Source of the DNA: Isoetes taiwanensis
Lineage: Eukaryota; Streptophyta; Lycopodiopsida; Isoetales; Isoetaceae
Reading direction: 5' to 3'
Assembly (NCBI GenBank): GCA_021234155.1
Contig: JAJEKV010000028.1
Coordinates: forward strand, 310,001 to 374,000
Length of the DNA stretch: 64,000 nt
A program made the position numbers and the translations under genes. Every line of letters starts with the position of its first letter. The stretch's first letter is position 1. This document shows, piece by piece, positions 46,846 through 58,893 of this stretch. The notes below the pieces were generated by a model that worked only from the letters and a program-made list of their open reading frames with translations, had not been told where the DNA came from and did not search any database.

Positions 46846-49265
46846 TTTATGGCTTGATTTATGGCATTCTGGTTGTGTTTGTATCTGAGATTGAAGTAGC
46901 ACTCCAGTTGAGTTCTTGCGAGAACATGATTATATGGTTTTCTGCAGCTTTCTCGCCTTCATTCCTTCATCCTTTCACTGGATGTGAAAGAAACTATTCT
47001 TTCTTCCTCCATTTTATTGTGCATCCAAAGTTTTCATTGTGGCTGTATTTGTATCCTTGGACATTCAAAAATTGTTAATATTTTATAGTATTTACACTCT
47101 CGCCTCTTCTTCTTCTTCTTCTTCTTCTTCTTATACTATCCTCCTTGGTTTCCTTTGATGTTGAGGACGTGTGATCATCCTAAAGGAGAACTCTATGAAT
47201 ATATGTATGAATTGAAGATGGGTAAAGTTAAAGATAAGGAAGAAAGGGTAATTAAGCAAATATAATTCTAAAGTGTTTATATGTGTCAAATAGCTATACA
47301 ACCTAGCAATAACAACCAAAGATCTATACAACCTAGCAAGAACAACCAAAAAACAATATGCAAAATGTAAGTGATAAGTCCCACCCTTTTGGCTTATGTC
47401 ATCCACTTTATTGGTTCTTTGTGATTTTGTAAAGGTCGATAATCAACCTCAAAAAGATTACACCAACAAAATATGGATTGCATATGCGCAAGAAAATAGT
47501 ATTGAAAATGCTTGAATTATTAAAAAGAAGGGCAAGAAATCATTGAACAAAATAAAAATGCTAAATGGCGGAGCTAAAGCATCAATTGACAGGTATAGCT
47601 AAAAGACCAATTGACAGGCCCATTGTGTAGCAATAATAGAGGGCTTTACTAGTTAGTTTAAGTGTGCACAATTGTTATGGATTAGGAAAGTTTGGAATTG
47701 GAACTTTCCACTAAACGTCAAACTTTTAGATTTCGTGATGAGTCCTTGGAAAAGTTAAAATCTTACATGAATAATAATATTACCTTCTTAAATCCACAAA
47801 ACACATACAATATCTATATATGTCAAATTCTTGTCATTTTTATATGATTTGCTAATAGGTCATATCCTTTACTTGCATATGCAAATTGTCATTTACATTT
47901 ACAGTGGAGAGCATGCTCATGTTTCTAATGCTATGAAAAGAAATGTTCATTTTAAAAACACTATTCTATTCTATTTTAAGATTATAAAAATGTCATACTG
48001 CCATAGTAGTTGTAACAAAACATTTTCCTAACTAATTTCTATGTTTTTTATCCATAGGAATATTGCATCTTATATATCAATCTCCAATGGACCTCTTCCC
48101 CTCAAGCTATTCCCTCCTTTCTCCTCAAGCTATGTGTTCTCTATTGTTGTTGCTGAATTCACCTTTCATGAATAAGGTGTAAAAAATGTAGAAAATATAC
48201 AGTGTTACATACGATTGTTAAAGGTATTTAAGGTGTGTTCGTACATAAATTAGTAGGACGCTGACAGTGGAAAGTGAGTTTCAATACATCGAAGGTTATA
48301 GAGAGGAGATAGTTTCGGAAGAAAGCAGAGACTTAGCTCAAAGAAATGGCACAATAGAAGGAGCCAGAATAAGAAGATAGGGTTTAGCCAGTAGGGTTTT
48401 TTAATGTGAACGGTCGAAGGTATGGCAATGGAGGAGGCTAATAGATGCAGGATGAATACCTCAGTGCTGTGAGTTGGAAAGGGCTGATTTTGTTCACATA
48501 GCTTCTTCACAGAGCCTATTAAAACCTTGTTTCTTCTTGCTAGAGATGTTGTTCAGATGCATCTACGTTGAAAGGGCTGTGGGAGCACAAAGCCGGATCT
48601 GCCATACGTATCTTTCATGCAGGGCTGTAAAAGGGACAAACAGATGAAAACATGAGAGCGTCTTCTAGTCTGCCGAAGTGTCCCCTATAGCTTAGGATTT
48701 GGAAGCAAAGTCGATTGGAGGAACTTTCCAAATAGATTTCCAGATCCAAGACTCTTCCTCAATAGTTCAAACATAGAGAGATCCCCTCCACTATATACGA
48801 TTCTAGCCTATTCAGTCTTGGATTGAAGTTTAAATATTTCTAGATCCTCCTAAGATGTCCTTTTCTTGTTTAGAATTTGAAAATGTATCCTTTATTTGTG
48901 CACAATTACTAGATATTTGTCAACGGCCACAAGGCAAAAAAATAAATTCTAGAAACTGGGCTCCAGGAACATTCTGTTAGGCTTCTTCATAGAGTGGATT
49001 CATCTGGAAGAAGTTTTTTCCATATAGCATTTTTTTGCAAGGGGTTCAATTCGTGCGGTCTTGCTAGCTAGCACAACCTATTGAGGTGGTGGAGCAAGAC
49101 AATATCATTGACTTGGAAATCATTGGTACGAAATCATATGCTCACATGGAAATGGCAATTTGACTCCATCAAGGGGTCAAGAGATGGCTACAGTGTCTCC
49201 ATTAGGAATCAAGGATGGAATATTCATGAGATCAATGGTCCACAATAAATGATAATACAAAACAA
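46846..49265. other. AT-rich intergenic region
   Basis: No gene recognised. A (TTC)n run occurs at 47107-47133 and a ~31-bp tandem duplication (tatacaacctagcaa) at about 47286-47349. The first ~250 bp are the probable 3' UTR of the membrane protein gene. The minus ORF at 48250-48510 has no recognisable features. Confidence 0.5.
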
Positions 49266-49270
49266 ACGAT

Positions 49271-49391
49271 AATCAAACAATCTATTGACCTACAATATAA
49301 TGCTAGCAAACAAACAAATTATACCATATGTAATCAAACAATCTATTGACCTACAATATAATGCTAGCAAACAAACAAATTATACCATATG
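49271..49391. repeat. Perfect 61-bp tandem duplication
   Basis: Two identical units, aatcaaacaatctattgacc through ttataccatatg, lie head to tail. Their identity points to a recent slippage event or an assembly duplication. Confidence 0.95.
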
Positions 49392-49930
49392 GCACATCCG
49401 CTACTCCATTACATTGATGAGATATAGAGCAGCATGAAGTGACGTAGACACATGCACAATATAAAACACACCATACTATATGGGTGTGGGCTAGTTGTAT
49501 AATGTTGTCATAGTGTACAACAAAATGAGATGGAACACACCGAACATATCACACCAAGTACTATAAAAGGATGATCAAGTTTAGTCACGTTTGTCGTTAT
49601 GCTTTTATTTGCCGTACAAAATCTTTGAGGTTGTAAAATGACATTTTAAAATTTTCGGATTTATATGGTGTGGCATCATAAACTCGTAAAAAACAGATAG
49701 GCGCAATTCAGCCCTATCTGCCTATCACGTCGTACCACTTGGCACTTTTATTTTACATGAATGTTAACGGGTAGAACAAACACAGACTCAAATATTTTTA
49801 CTGCGGCATTCTTTCGCGTTTACCTCACATTCTGCGGCGTTTACCTTCAATTCAGTGATTCTACCCGACATTCTCTGATTTTACCCAGCATTCTGGGCTG
49901 TTGAATCGCACCTCTCTGTCTTCCACGTTA

Positions 49931-50030
49931 CAGGAATGGCAATTGCCATTCCTGGGATGTCAACAGGGCTCCGCGCTTCGCGTTTCGCTCTGTTTCCATC
50001 CCAGGAATGGCAAGTAGATTGCCATTCCTG
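49931..50030. repeat. Perfect 24-bp palindrome and related hairpin
   Basis: The core aggaatggcaattgccattc lies in a perfect 24-base palindrome (49931-49954). The same arms recur at 50002-50030 separated by a 7-base loop (caggaatggca ... tgccattcctg). Together the pair can form nested hairpins. No element boundary was identified. Confidence 0.85.
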
Positions 50031-50133
50031 TATACGAAAGTTCACTTTAATTGTTGGCAATGATCTTCAACCGCCATTGCATAGTTTTTGTGTTTTTTCT
50101 TTTTCTTTTTTGTTCTTAACCCAATCCAATCTA

Positions 50134-50183
<50 letters not shown>
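50134..50183. repeat. (CTAT)n microsatellite
   Basis: About twelve consecutive ctat units. The Ile/Tyr/Leu/Ser ORFs across it are artefacts. Confidence 0.97.
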
Positions 50184-50320
50184 GCTACAAAGAAATTTAT
50201 CGCAGCAGCCAAGGCCGCCGTGAACATTTCTCTACTTCCAAACCTGTCATTTTGGACCCACTGCAATGGATTTATGTGAGTCTGAATGCTGCAAAAGATG
50301 TTCTCAAACATGCAGTGCTT

Positions 50321-50455
50321 GAACCCCCATTTCTGTCTAGGGGTATTCCTAACCATCACGCGGTATTTGAGCCCCCTTTTTGCCTAGGGGTTTTCCTAAC
50401 CATCACACGGGGTTTGAACCCCGTTTCTGCCTAGGGGTGTTCCTAATCATCAATA
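50321..50455. repeat. 47-48-bp tandem repeat, three units
   Basis: The units share cctaggggt(a/t/g)ttcctaa and catcac, start at 50321, 50369 and 50416, and are moderately diverged. The phrase gaacccc...cctaggggt is partly self-complementary. Confidence 0.85.
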
Positions 50456-50764
50456 CTATGTTAGAAGGACGATCAAGCAAAGGTCCAAATGGTATAATTT
50501 TGTTGTGCATTGAGTTCTCTCAATGGTATATTATATCTAATTCGTTCTGAATTTAATGAGCATCTCAAAAGAGGGGATGACATGACATAAGTGGAGATTG
50601 CAAGGCTAAGTTATCCTCAAAATTTGATGTCTAGCTCAAGTTGCCATGGAATGTGAACACGTGTAAATATTTTGCAACCCCACTTACTAAATTGTAACCG
50701 GTGTTAAGGAAGGGAAAGTTGTCATCCAAACATAACCCTTGTAAATTGTGTATGCTGCACCAAC

Positions 50765-50872
50765 AGAATAAAAGAAAATAAGACAATGAAGATAACAATA
50801 AGAAAACAAGAAGCTAGTAGAATAAAAGAAAATAAGACAATGAAGATAACAATAAGAAAGGAAGAAGCTAGT
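50765..50872. repeat. 54-bp tandem duplication
   Basis: Two units (50765-50818, 50819-50872) differ at only a few bases and share agaataaaagaaaataagac. The Lys/Ile-rich ORF across them is probably chance. Confidence 0.93.
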
Positions 50873-51662
50873 TTAAGGAGAAAGTGTCTGTTGATGATCA
50901 TCTTGATGTGGCAAAACATGTTGATTGTGATGAGGCCATTAAACGTCTCAAGGTGGCACAAGGAATTTATACACTGTGTATGGGCGGTTTTGCTTAGAGG
51001 AATATTTCGTCCTCTAGGTCTTGAGTTCCATGTCACAGATCCCTTGTATGTATCTTGATAATAGATTGTCGTCCTTCAAAAAAAAAGGTAGACTGTTAAT
51101 GATAACAACTTAGACAAAAGAAGACTCCAAAACTATCATTTAATGTCTAGAAAGCTAGTTTACGGCATGCATGAAAGCATATGACATGATATGATATGTG
51201 CCATAGCACAAGTACTTGAGGGGAAAGTCATGTGAAACTGTTGGCTTTGGAACTTTTTGAATGGGTAAAGTTACAACTGCTGATGGTTTCACTTTTTGTA
51301 GAATCTGACAATAAATATAGCTTGCTTGATATTACAACCATGGCCTCGAGGTTTTGTATGAATATACAACAGTGAAGGTTTCTATAGTAACAGCATTGCA
51401 AGGTGGTATGTCCATCAACGTTCTCAGGAACTTGGGACGTACAGTTGGTACAGCCCAAGTGAAGAAGTTCTTGGAAGACAACCTGGCATATCGAAGATTC
51501 CAAGAATAGATTAAAATTTTCTTTCTTTCTATCATTGATTGTAATAATATTGTATCTTATGAATATAATTGATGGCATTATGAATGTTCTTTGATATAAT
51601 TTGTCCCCACAACTATATCATCAAACAACCAATGCACCAACAAATAAAAGCTAATCATAAGA
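50873..51662. other. Non-coding stretch left of the gypsy remnant
   Basis: No gene seen. The words tgtcgtccttcaaaaaaaaa near 51068 recall the 3' tail of the LINE family (ttgacgtccttgaagaaaaa), so a tiny LINE tail is possible. No LTR or primer site for the gypsy remnant was found. Confidence 0.3.
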
Positions 51663-54485
51663 GTGCAATCTAATGTGTATGCAGCTAGAGCACCCAGGAA
51701 TGTAGAGCAAGATCGACACCCTCAGGAAGAGCAAACATCTGCAAGACAATTTCAACCAAGGAACCTATTCCAAGAGTTCGAGGCACCTACTCCAGAAGAG
51801 GAGATATCCCAGATGATATCGGATATTCAGGAAATAAGAGCTTTGCTGCCAGGAAGGGCAGCAATTGCACCAGATCAGAACGTTCAGCTACCCCAAACAC
51901 CTGCTGGCAGAACAGACAAGGCAAAGAAGAGAAACTGGAGAAGCAAATCCCCCAGCACGGATTCCTTCAACACCAGTTCTGACTCCGACTCAGAATCAGA
52001 GGAGCAGGATAACGATCGGCAGGACCGCGGGGAAGGTCCCAACCGTGATAGAGGTAGGAACAAGGCCAACTACCAGAAGAAAGTCGACTCCACACTGAGC
52101 GATATGTGAAAAGCCAGGAGATAACGGGTCAGGGATGGAAGCCGAGGTTTGATTGGGCGAGATGAGAGAATATGGGAATGCTTATAGTATGAAAGATAAG
52201 AACAAGGGTAGAGTAGCGACAGCCAACTTCAAGGGAGCGGCCAAAATTTGGTGGAAAGGCTATGACAAGGCCCATGGGTTAAGCAGGGATAGCTGTAGAT
52301 TCAAGAAGTTCTCCAAGGCATTTAAGCGTCATTATATGTCGAGGGAACACGAGTGCCATATGATGCAGCAGTTTTACAGGTTGGAGCATCAGGACAAGGG
52401 AAAAGCTACTGGAAGCTATAGTCCAAGAGCAACAAGCCCGGCAGCTGCTAGACCTCAGTACAATGCAAACCATGGAAAGCAAGGGAATGCAAATTTTGGA
52501 AAGCAGGACAAGAAGCAGGTCAACTTCAGGGACAAAGAGCAAGCGGGTGGTTTAAACTACTCCAAAGCAGTGAAGCAGTTCTTGCAGTCCATTCCGAAGG
52601 AGAAGAGACAAGAATGTATTGAAAAGCAATTGTGCTTCAGGTGCTTCCAACCGAGACATCAGACACACAATTGTCCCTTTGTAATAAATGCGGCACAGAG
52701 CTAGGAGGATGAGAGATACCCCCGGAGAACGACGAAGAAGATGCTTGCGACTATATCCAGGGTGAGTGCCATATCTTTGGCTCCGAGAATGCCGAGAGTC
52801 AATATCAGGTTATCTCGACAATAGGGAAAGTCAAAGCCAAGTCGTTCATAGTGTTGATAGACACGGGGAGCATCCATAATTTTGCTTCGCCAAGGATGGT
52901 AGAGTTATTGAAGCTGAAGCCTTTAAAGTCCAAGCCTAGGCCTGTTGTATTGGCAAATGGCACAATCCGACACACAGCAGGAAAGAGGATCAACTTCGAC
53001 ATAGACTTGCCAGGTATCAACGTTGGTATAGGAGCAAAAGTCATGAACATCGGCAAGTATGACTTGATTATAGGCATGGAATACCTTGGCCTGGCCGGAG
53101 CTGTGATTGATTATGAGAAGCGGAAAGTCACCTTCACGATGCCAAATGGCAAAGTCATTGAGATAACAGGTAAAGAAGTCACCCCAATCATGCAATGCAT
53201 GTCTAGTAAGAAGCTACTTAGATGCATAAAGAAGGAGCAAGTGGCCTATATCTTTAAGCTCGAAGTTGAGGAGCCAGAAACATCTCTACAAACGGGGCAA
53301 GGATATGATTTTGCGAAGATGTGTTCTTCCTACATGAAAGCTTCGATGGTGGACATTCCAGTAGAGATAACACAACACGCAAATTCTTTTTGGCTGGCTA
53401 TTTTTGGCCCACGTTGTTCAAAGACACTTACGCTCATGCACACCAATGTGACATCTGCCAGTGCGTGGGATGTCCCACGGCCCGTGATGGAGGATGGATT
53501 TTGTTGGGCCCATTGATCCACCGGTTCATAATTCCCGTACTCGATATATTCTTGTTTTCACAGATTATGCCACTAAGTGGGCTAAAGCTTGTGCGTTATT
53601 TGATAACACCGCAGCCAGCACGGTGCGGGCGCTCTACACGCAAATCATTACACGCTTTGGCTGCCCCACGGAACTGGTGAATGACTGGGGTGCTCATTTT
53701 GTCCATCGCACAATGAAGGAACTCATGAAGTACTTGCATATACATCATCAGAAGAGCACGCCATATTATCCACAAGGCAATGGTCTTGTTGAAAGTACCA
53801 ACAAGACTCTAATCAATATTCTCAAGAAAATTTGTGATGCTTCCAGGAAAGATTGGCAGGAAAAGTTACCCACTTTCTTATGGGCCTATAACACAACTTA
53901 CAAAATTGCTATCGGGCAGACACCTTTCAGACTCGTGCCCAAGAAGTCTTGATGCCTTTTGAGTTTATTTTGCCCACTCTCAGATTTCAACTCGCTGTTG
54001 TACATGATCCTCCTGCTATTTTACAGAAATGGGTTTATTAGTTACAACAACTTGATGAAATTCGCAGGGATGTCTATCTCAGGGTTCTTGCATTTCAACA
54101 ATTGCAAAAATCTTGGCATGACAACCAGATCGAAACAAATACTTTCAATGAAGGAGATTTAGTTCTTCTCTATGATTCCAGATACAAGAATTTTCCTGGC
54201 AAACTCAAATTTTGTTGGCTTGGCCCTTACAAAATCATTCAGGTGGTACAACCAAGTGTGTTTCAACTTGTTGAATTAGATGGCACCCAATTACCTACCT
54301 TGGTTAACGGTTTTCGCCTCAAAATACTTCATGCCGACTCATCACATGACACAATCAATGAACAGACACGGATGATTGAGCAACTGTCTTATATTATATC
54401 AAAAAGAGTATGGTTACAAAATGGACATAGCCCTTACTTAATCGCATGGGCATCGCTCTTACTTTTACACAAAATCCTACTCTAA
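51663..54485 (+). pseudogene. Ty3/gypsy remnant: gag, protease, integrase; RT/RNase H deleted
   Basis: Gag pieces lie at 51663-52109 (acidic, Ser-rich) and 52153-52704. The second contains KIWWKGYDKAHG and a zinc knuckle CFRCFQPRHQTHNC. The protease is at 52758-53295 with active-site DTGSIHNFASP and the later box DLIIGMEYLG. About 25 bases on, in another frame, the integrase zinc-binding region starts (HESFDGGHSSRD, then HQCDICQC). The integrase core follows at 53494-53952 (MDFVGPID; NDWGAHF in place of SDxGxxF; GLVESTNKTL) and a C-terminal region to 54485 (EGDLVLLYDSR, FPGKLKFCWLGPY). The ~2 kb that should encode reverse transcriptase and RNase H is missing between protease and integrase. 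Several frameshifts and stops confirm it is dead. No LTRs were identified. Confidence 0.88.
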
Positions 54486-54723
54486 TCTTCCTTCTACTTG
54501 GGGCAGCACAGGCTCGCAGGATCACATAACCCTGTTTAAGATTCCAGCGCGGATGCAGGACCACGTCCACATAGTTGGACTGGGGGTTGGGGTTGTATGC
54601 GGACGCAGACAGCCACCCATCCATAGGAATTCCTCTTTTTTTCATATTCCAGAGGTCCAGGTCGTTTCTTCGGCAAGTGAGCCACTCCAGACAATTCTTC
54701 GGCATCGTGTTCGCCATCTCCAT
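54394..54723 (-). CDS. Unrecognised minus-strand ORF, partly overlapping the gypsy end
   Basis: 110 residues with DLWNMKKRGIPMDGWLSASA and HPRWNLKQGYVILRACAAP. The residue mix looks protein-like rather than random, so this could be an exon or captured fragment. The last third overlaps the gypsy integrase tail on the other strand and is probably not coding. No family recognised. Confidence 0.25.
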   Translation of the reverse strand: MEMANTMPKNCLEWLTCRRNDLDLWNMKKRGIPMDGWLSASAYNPNPQSNYVDVVLHPRWNLKQGYVILRACAAPSRRKIRVGFCVKVRAMPMRLSKGYVHFVTILFLI

Positions 54724-54942
54724 CGCTGCACTGGTTGTGTTTACGACTCAATCTTCATTCATCTTATATAGCCCTATTGCCCCTTGGATGCCACAGTAAC
54801 CCAATGTCCTTCTGCTGACTTGTCCATATTGAGGGTCACCTTGAGGAGGGGGGATCCTGAAATCTGCAGTTCACATTCTAATCTCAAGCTGTAAAATGGA
54901 TGGAAGCTTAGAATGGTGTTCCCTGAGATGGAGGTAAAAGGT

Positions 54943-55524
54943 TTACAAGAATTTTATGTAAGAAAAGGGGTTGTCCTTGAATCTGTATTTGAGCAGGATG
55001 ATAGAATGAATCAAATTGCCGTAAGAGAATTTCATTCTTCTTGGTAAATAATGGCAATGTCTTGGCAGACAAGAACACAAAGGAGGCATTTTGGAAATGT
55101 GTAGGTTGATCATACTAGTTGTTACTTTGCTCAATTGATCAATTTTATATTTGCTGGGCAAAACCAACAGGTAGGAACAAAAATTTGTGGCAATGGAGAT
55201 CCTTCTTTGAATGGCCAAAAGGAAAAAGTCAAGTTGTCTTACATCAATGATGCTTGTGATCCGAGTCAGATGCCATGCTGATTTTACTCGCTCTTGGCTA
55301 ATGTGCATGGTATTGGAGGGAAGCACCCAAGCACTAGACAGGACAAACTTTTTATTTCTTAATATACGTGCTCCATACAACGTGTACTTGTCCTTCCCTT
55401 TCTCCATTTGCTTCATAGACACCTCATTTACATAGAATTTGAAATGCAACTTACCTAAATCCTTGAGGCAATATCTGATCATTTCGTCAAAACAATGCAA
55501 GCGCGTGCCATGTAAAGCCTGCAA
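54943..55524 (-). CDS. Unrecognised minus-strand ORF
   Basis: An open frame of 193 residues. The first ~90 residues (around EMIRYCLKDLGKLHFKFYV and KDKYTLYGARILRNKKFVLS) look protein-like. The later part is Ile/Leu/Tyr-rich and probably read-through into non-coding sequence. A possible upstream exon lies near 55690-55780 (VPFLQRAMEARWRAYG). I cannot assemble a complete model or name a family; a degraded gene is likely. Confidence 0.3.
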   Translation of the reverse strand: MQALHGTRLHCFDEMIRYCLKDLGKLHFKFYVNEVSMKQMEKGKDKYTLYGARILRNKKFVLSSAWVLPSNTMHISQERVKSAWHLTRITSIIDVRQLDFFLLAIQRRISIATNFCSYLLVLPSKYKIDQLSKVTTSMINLHISKMPPLCSCLPRHCHYLPRRMKFSYGNLIHSIILLKYRFKDNPFSYIKFL

Positions 55525-55799
55525 ATAATCACTCCATCATGGAGCTTATGGTCAACCCAATCTAACACATGCTTCAATCGTAGGGTCATCATCTCCATTC
55601 TAAAAGACACACTGCAAATACAAATAGTTTAACTCGGACTCTCGCTCTTGTGATACCATCTCTGCTAATGTAGTCACTGTCTAGAAATTTGCAGGCCCTG
55701 ACATATATATCCTCCCGTATGCCCTCCACCTGGCTTCCATTGCACGTTGAAGGAAGGGGACATCGAAACCACAATAAAATGCAGACCCAACTTTTGTTT

Positions 55800-56550
55800 T
55801 GATAGTTGAATATATAATAAACAAAGGGTATATGAGCGAATTTTTGTATACAATACAGGAGATGTTTATAAATGGAAACATGATTTGATTCTTTTGGAAC
55901 TTTGGGTTGGTAATTTTAAAGATGAATGAAATGGGAGGTCAATCATAATAGGGGCACCTGTAGGAAAAAGAATCAAGAAAAAAACAATCTAAAAAGACGT
56001 ATACTTGCCAACCTCGACGTAGCCTAGCAATACAAATGCAAACAGTCACTATCACTAGGAAGACATTACAAGGAAGGATTATATGCATCCAAAACTAACT
56101 ATACTATAAATGGACCTAAGATTATCTTATACTAAATAGCAAGTCCATTCAACATTTAATTTGCAATCAACATCTCTTAGAGGGCCTACTTGATTCTTGG
56201 GAGACAATTCGAGCATTCTTTCAGATGAATCCTGATCTTTACACATAGTTAAGTGCTCCATGTTGGTGGAAGCCTCTGGATAATCATATGCCTCTATGTG
56301 CTACTGTACATCCATAGACTCAGGAGCGTTGGAGGTTTGCTGGCATTCTCACAGTTGATGCTTAGATGAGGCTGACCACTTGTTGTCTTGGGATGTTTTT
56401 CACACTAAGTTCATGCTATCTCGATGGGACAGAGCTATTTGGCAGAAGGTGATTGGTATTCTGCCAGCCACTCCTTTTCAATAAGCTGATGCACCTATTT
56501 CCATTGGTCCCCCAAGTTGTTAATTCACAACATCTTGTGCATTCTTTATA
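55800..56550. other. Intergenic stretch, possible 5' part of LINE copy 3
   Basis: No clear gene. From about 56260 the plus strand has broken frames (for example WWKPLDNHMPLC) that could be the upstream, badly decayed part of the LINE whose zinc-binding region begins near 56620. Confidence 0.3.
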
Positions 56551-56559
56551 TCAGAAGTT

Positions 56560-57274
56560 GGTCGACGTTGGCATTGTCTCCCCTCAGGCTAGTTGGCAGC
56601 TTCATCTTCCCCCTCCTCAGTGAAAGCAAGTGTGGTCCTCGGCTTGTAATAAATTGCTTCATTCCAAAGTTTCAGCCTTGTGGTGGCAGATCCTTCATAA
56701 TGTTTGCGGGTTAATGTACTGATCCATAGGTTTGCTCGCCATATTTCAGAACCTTGCCCATTGTATAAGCAGCAACTTGAGACTCTCGATCACTGTTTTT
56801 TTCTATGCAATCAAGTTCAGCCAGTTCGGGCATGGTATGGTTGTTATCTCTCTTCCATGTGGCCTTGGCTAGCCAGCAGGTGCTTCTTGCTATTTATCCT
56901 TCCACATAAACCACGTTGCAGCATCAAGCTTTCCATCTAGCTTCAGATTGGTTGTTATGGTCTATTTGAAAAAGGCGGCAATGATGTATCTTCAAGGACT
57001 TAACAATTCTGAGGGTCTTTATATGACATAGTAAAAAATATTATTATTATTTGGTACTGACCAAGTTCTTCACAAGGCACAAGATAGATTGGTGAAGTTA
57101 TATCTATGTCAGCTTGCTCTTGAGAAGAACTTGATTTCTGATGAATATTTGGGTATATTGTCTTCTGCATATGCATGTCGCTTCACTCAATGGAGTGTTA
57201 TTCCTGCCTTTGTGATTATACATGTACTCCTTTGGATTGTGGAATAAAGTTTGACGTCCTTGAAGAAAAAAAAA
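56560..57274 (+). mobile_element. LINE remnant, copy 3
   Basis: The plus strand carries the same zinc-binding region as copy 1: KLLHSKVSALWWQILH, then MRVNVLIHRFARHISE and LDHCFFLCNQ. It shares the 3' tail ending tttgacgtccttgaag followed by nine A (57266-57274). Stops and frameshifts are frequent and it is more diverged than copies 1 and 2. Confidence 0.8.
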
Positions 57275-57365
57275 TGAATGATATTTCTTAACCGACGAGG
57301 AAATATGGTAGGTGCATGTTCTCACAATCTCATCTTCAATCCCTGCAACTCGAATAATTTTGAAC

Positions 57366-58537
57366 ATTGGCAGATTCAGCGATTGCTATTTGGTATTCAG
57401 GTAAGACCTGTTGCTTTTTATGGACTCCAATTTGAGGCCCTGGGCTTTCTCTTAAAGGATGGAGTAAACTAAAACAAGCACGGAAAAGATTCTTGTTAAA
57501 AGAAATTGGAGTAAAGCCTCAGACTCCATATTGGCAAATTCATCAATTGCTATTTGGTGTTCAAGTAAGACATGTTGTTCTTTATGGAGTCCAATTTGGG
57601 GCCCTGGGTTCTCCCTTAAAGAATGGAGTAAACTAAAACAAGCCTAGAAAAGATTCTTGCCAAAAGAACATGGAGTAAAGCCTCAGACTCAATATTGCAT
57701 GTTGCTTGCTAAGTCGGGTTTTTTGCTCCTTGAAGTTGAAGCTCTTATTAGAAGGACCACTTATGTAAATAGAGTGTTGGCAATGGATCATGATAGGCTA
57801 TCTTATTTGGCATTGCAACAATCGAAAAATAAAGGTTGGTATGCAGATGCATTAAATGGGCAGAAAAATGGTTTGCTTTGAATACCTGGCCTGATTGAGT
57901 CAAATATTTAGAGATAAGAGTTTTTGTGATAGAAAGAGCACTTAGCAAGTTATGGCAAATTGCGGGTATAGGCAATATGAAGAAACGATTTTACCTGTTG
58001 AGATTAATTCCTTACAGGCATATAAGGAACAAGATCATTTGTTGTCACATATTAGCTGCAAGAACAAGATGCATATTTCTCAATCAATGTTTTCTTCTCA
58101 CAATTTGCATATTGAGACACCCAGACACGAATGATATTGTTTTGGATGTTTTGAACGGGTGCCTGAATCAGAACGTCATATTCTGGAATGTTCTTTCTAC
58201 GACCATATAACAAACAAATATGGTATAGAGGTAAACACTTTACCAGATCTTTTTGCAATACCATCACACATTTTAAGCACTTACATTCGGGATGTTTGGG
58301 AGGAAAGAGCGGATATAATTGAACTGTATAATTTAATGCACGTATTTTAAGCACTTATATTCGAGATGTTTGGAAGGAAAGAGCGGAATGTACAATTTAA
58401 TGCATATCTTTGATATATCTAACAACTTTGGATTAGTGCACTTTGGTTTTACTCAAACTTTTGTATTATTTTGCCATAGAGGCCTGAGGGCTTAATTGGC
58501 TTGATAAATTCATATCATATCATATCATATCATATCA
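57366..58537 (+). mobile_element. Second-family LINE remnant with (ATATC)n tail
   Basis: Decayed plus-strand coding sequence of a LINE C-terminal region. A 164-bp segment is present twice in tandem (57366-57529, 57530-57693), each encoding a fragment like LLFGVQVRHVVLYG. Then follow KPQTQYCMLLAKSGFLLLEV with EALIRRTTYVNRVL, and after frameshifts a Cys/His part with PESERHILECSFYDHI. A 74-bp tandem duplication occurs at 58270-58417. The end is ggcttgataaattc followed by five or so atatc units (58511-58537). This resembles the C-terminal part of plant LINE reverse transcriptases, but the RT active site is absent and the family is not certain. Confidence 0.6.
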
Positions 58538-58893
58538 AATTGTAGAAAATACTTGAGGCAATGAGAGGGCCGCATGAAATGAACTCCCCATTAAAGTGTT
58601 TGGGAAAGAAACATGAGAAAGTGGAGGGAGGTGCCAAAAGCAATGCAACTTAGCATTCTCTTAGGGGTAGGATTAACTTAAAGGTTAACATTGTGTAAAT
58701 TACAATTCCATGTAGTACACTAATTGTATACTAAAGTTAGCATGTAGTATACTAATCGTATACTAAAGTTAGCAAACAGACACTTGTTGCATGCTGTAAG
58801 TTATGCATATCATGTGCTCACAATGTTGAGGTACATAGTGATATGTGGAAGTAGAATTCCCAGGTTACAAATAAGCAAGTACAATAATAATCA
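58538..58893. other. Intergenic stretch
   Basis: No gene seen. It contains two near-copies of tagtatactaatcgtatactaaagttagc (in part) around 58710-58775. It probably includes the 3' UTR of the minus-strand gene ending at 58894. Confidence 0.4.
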
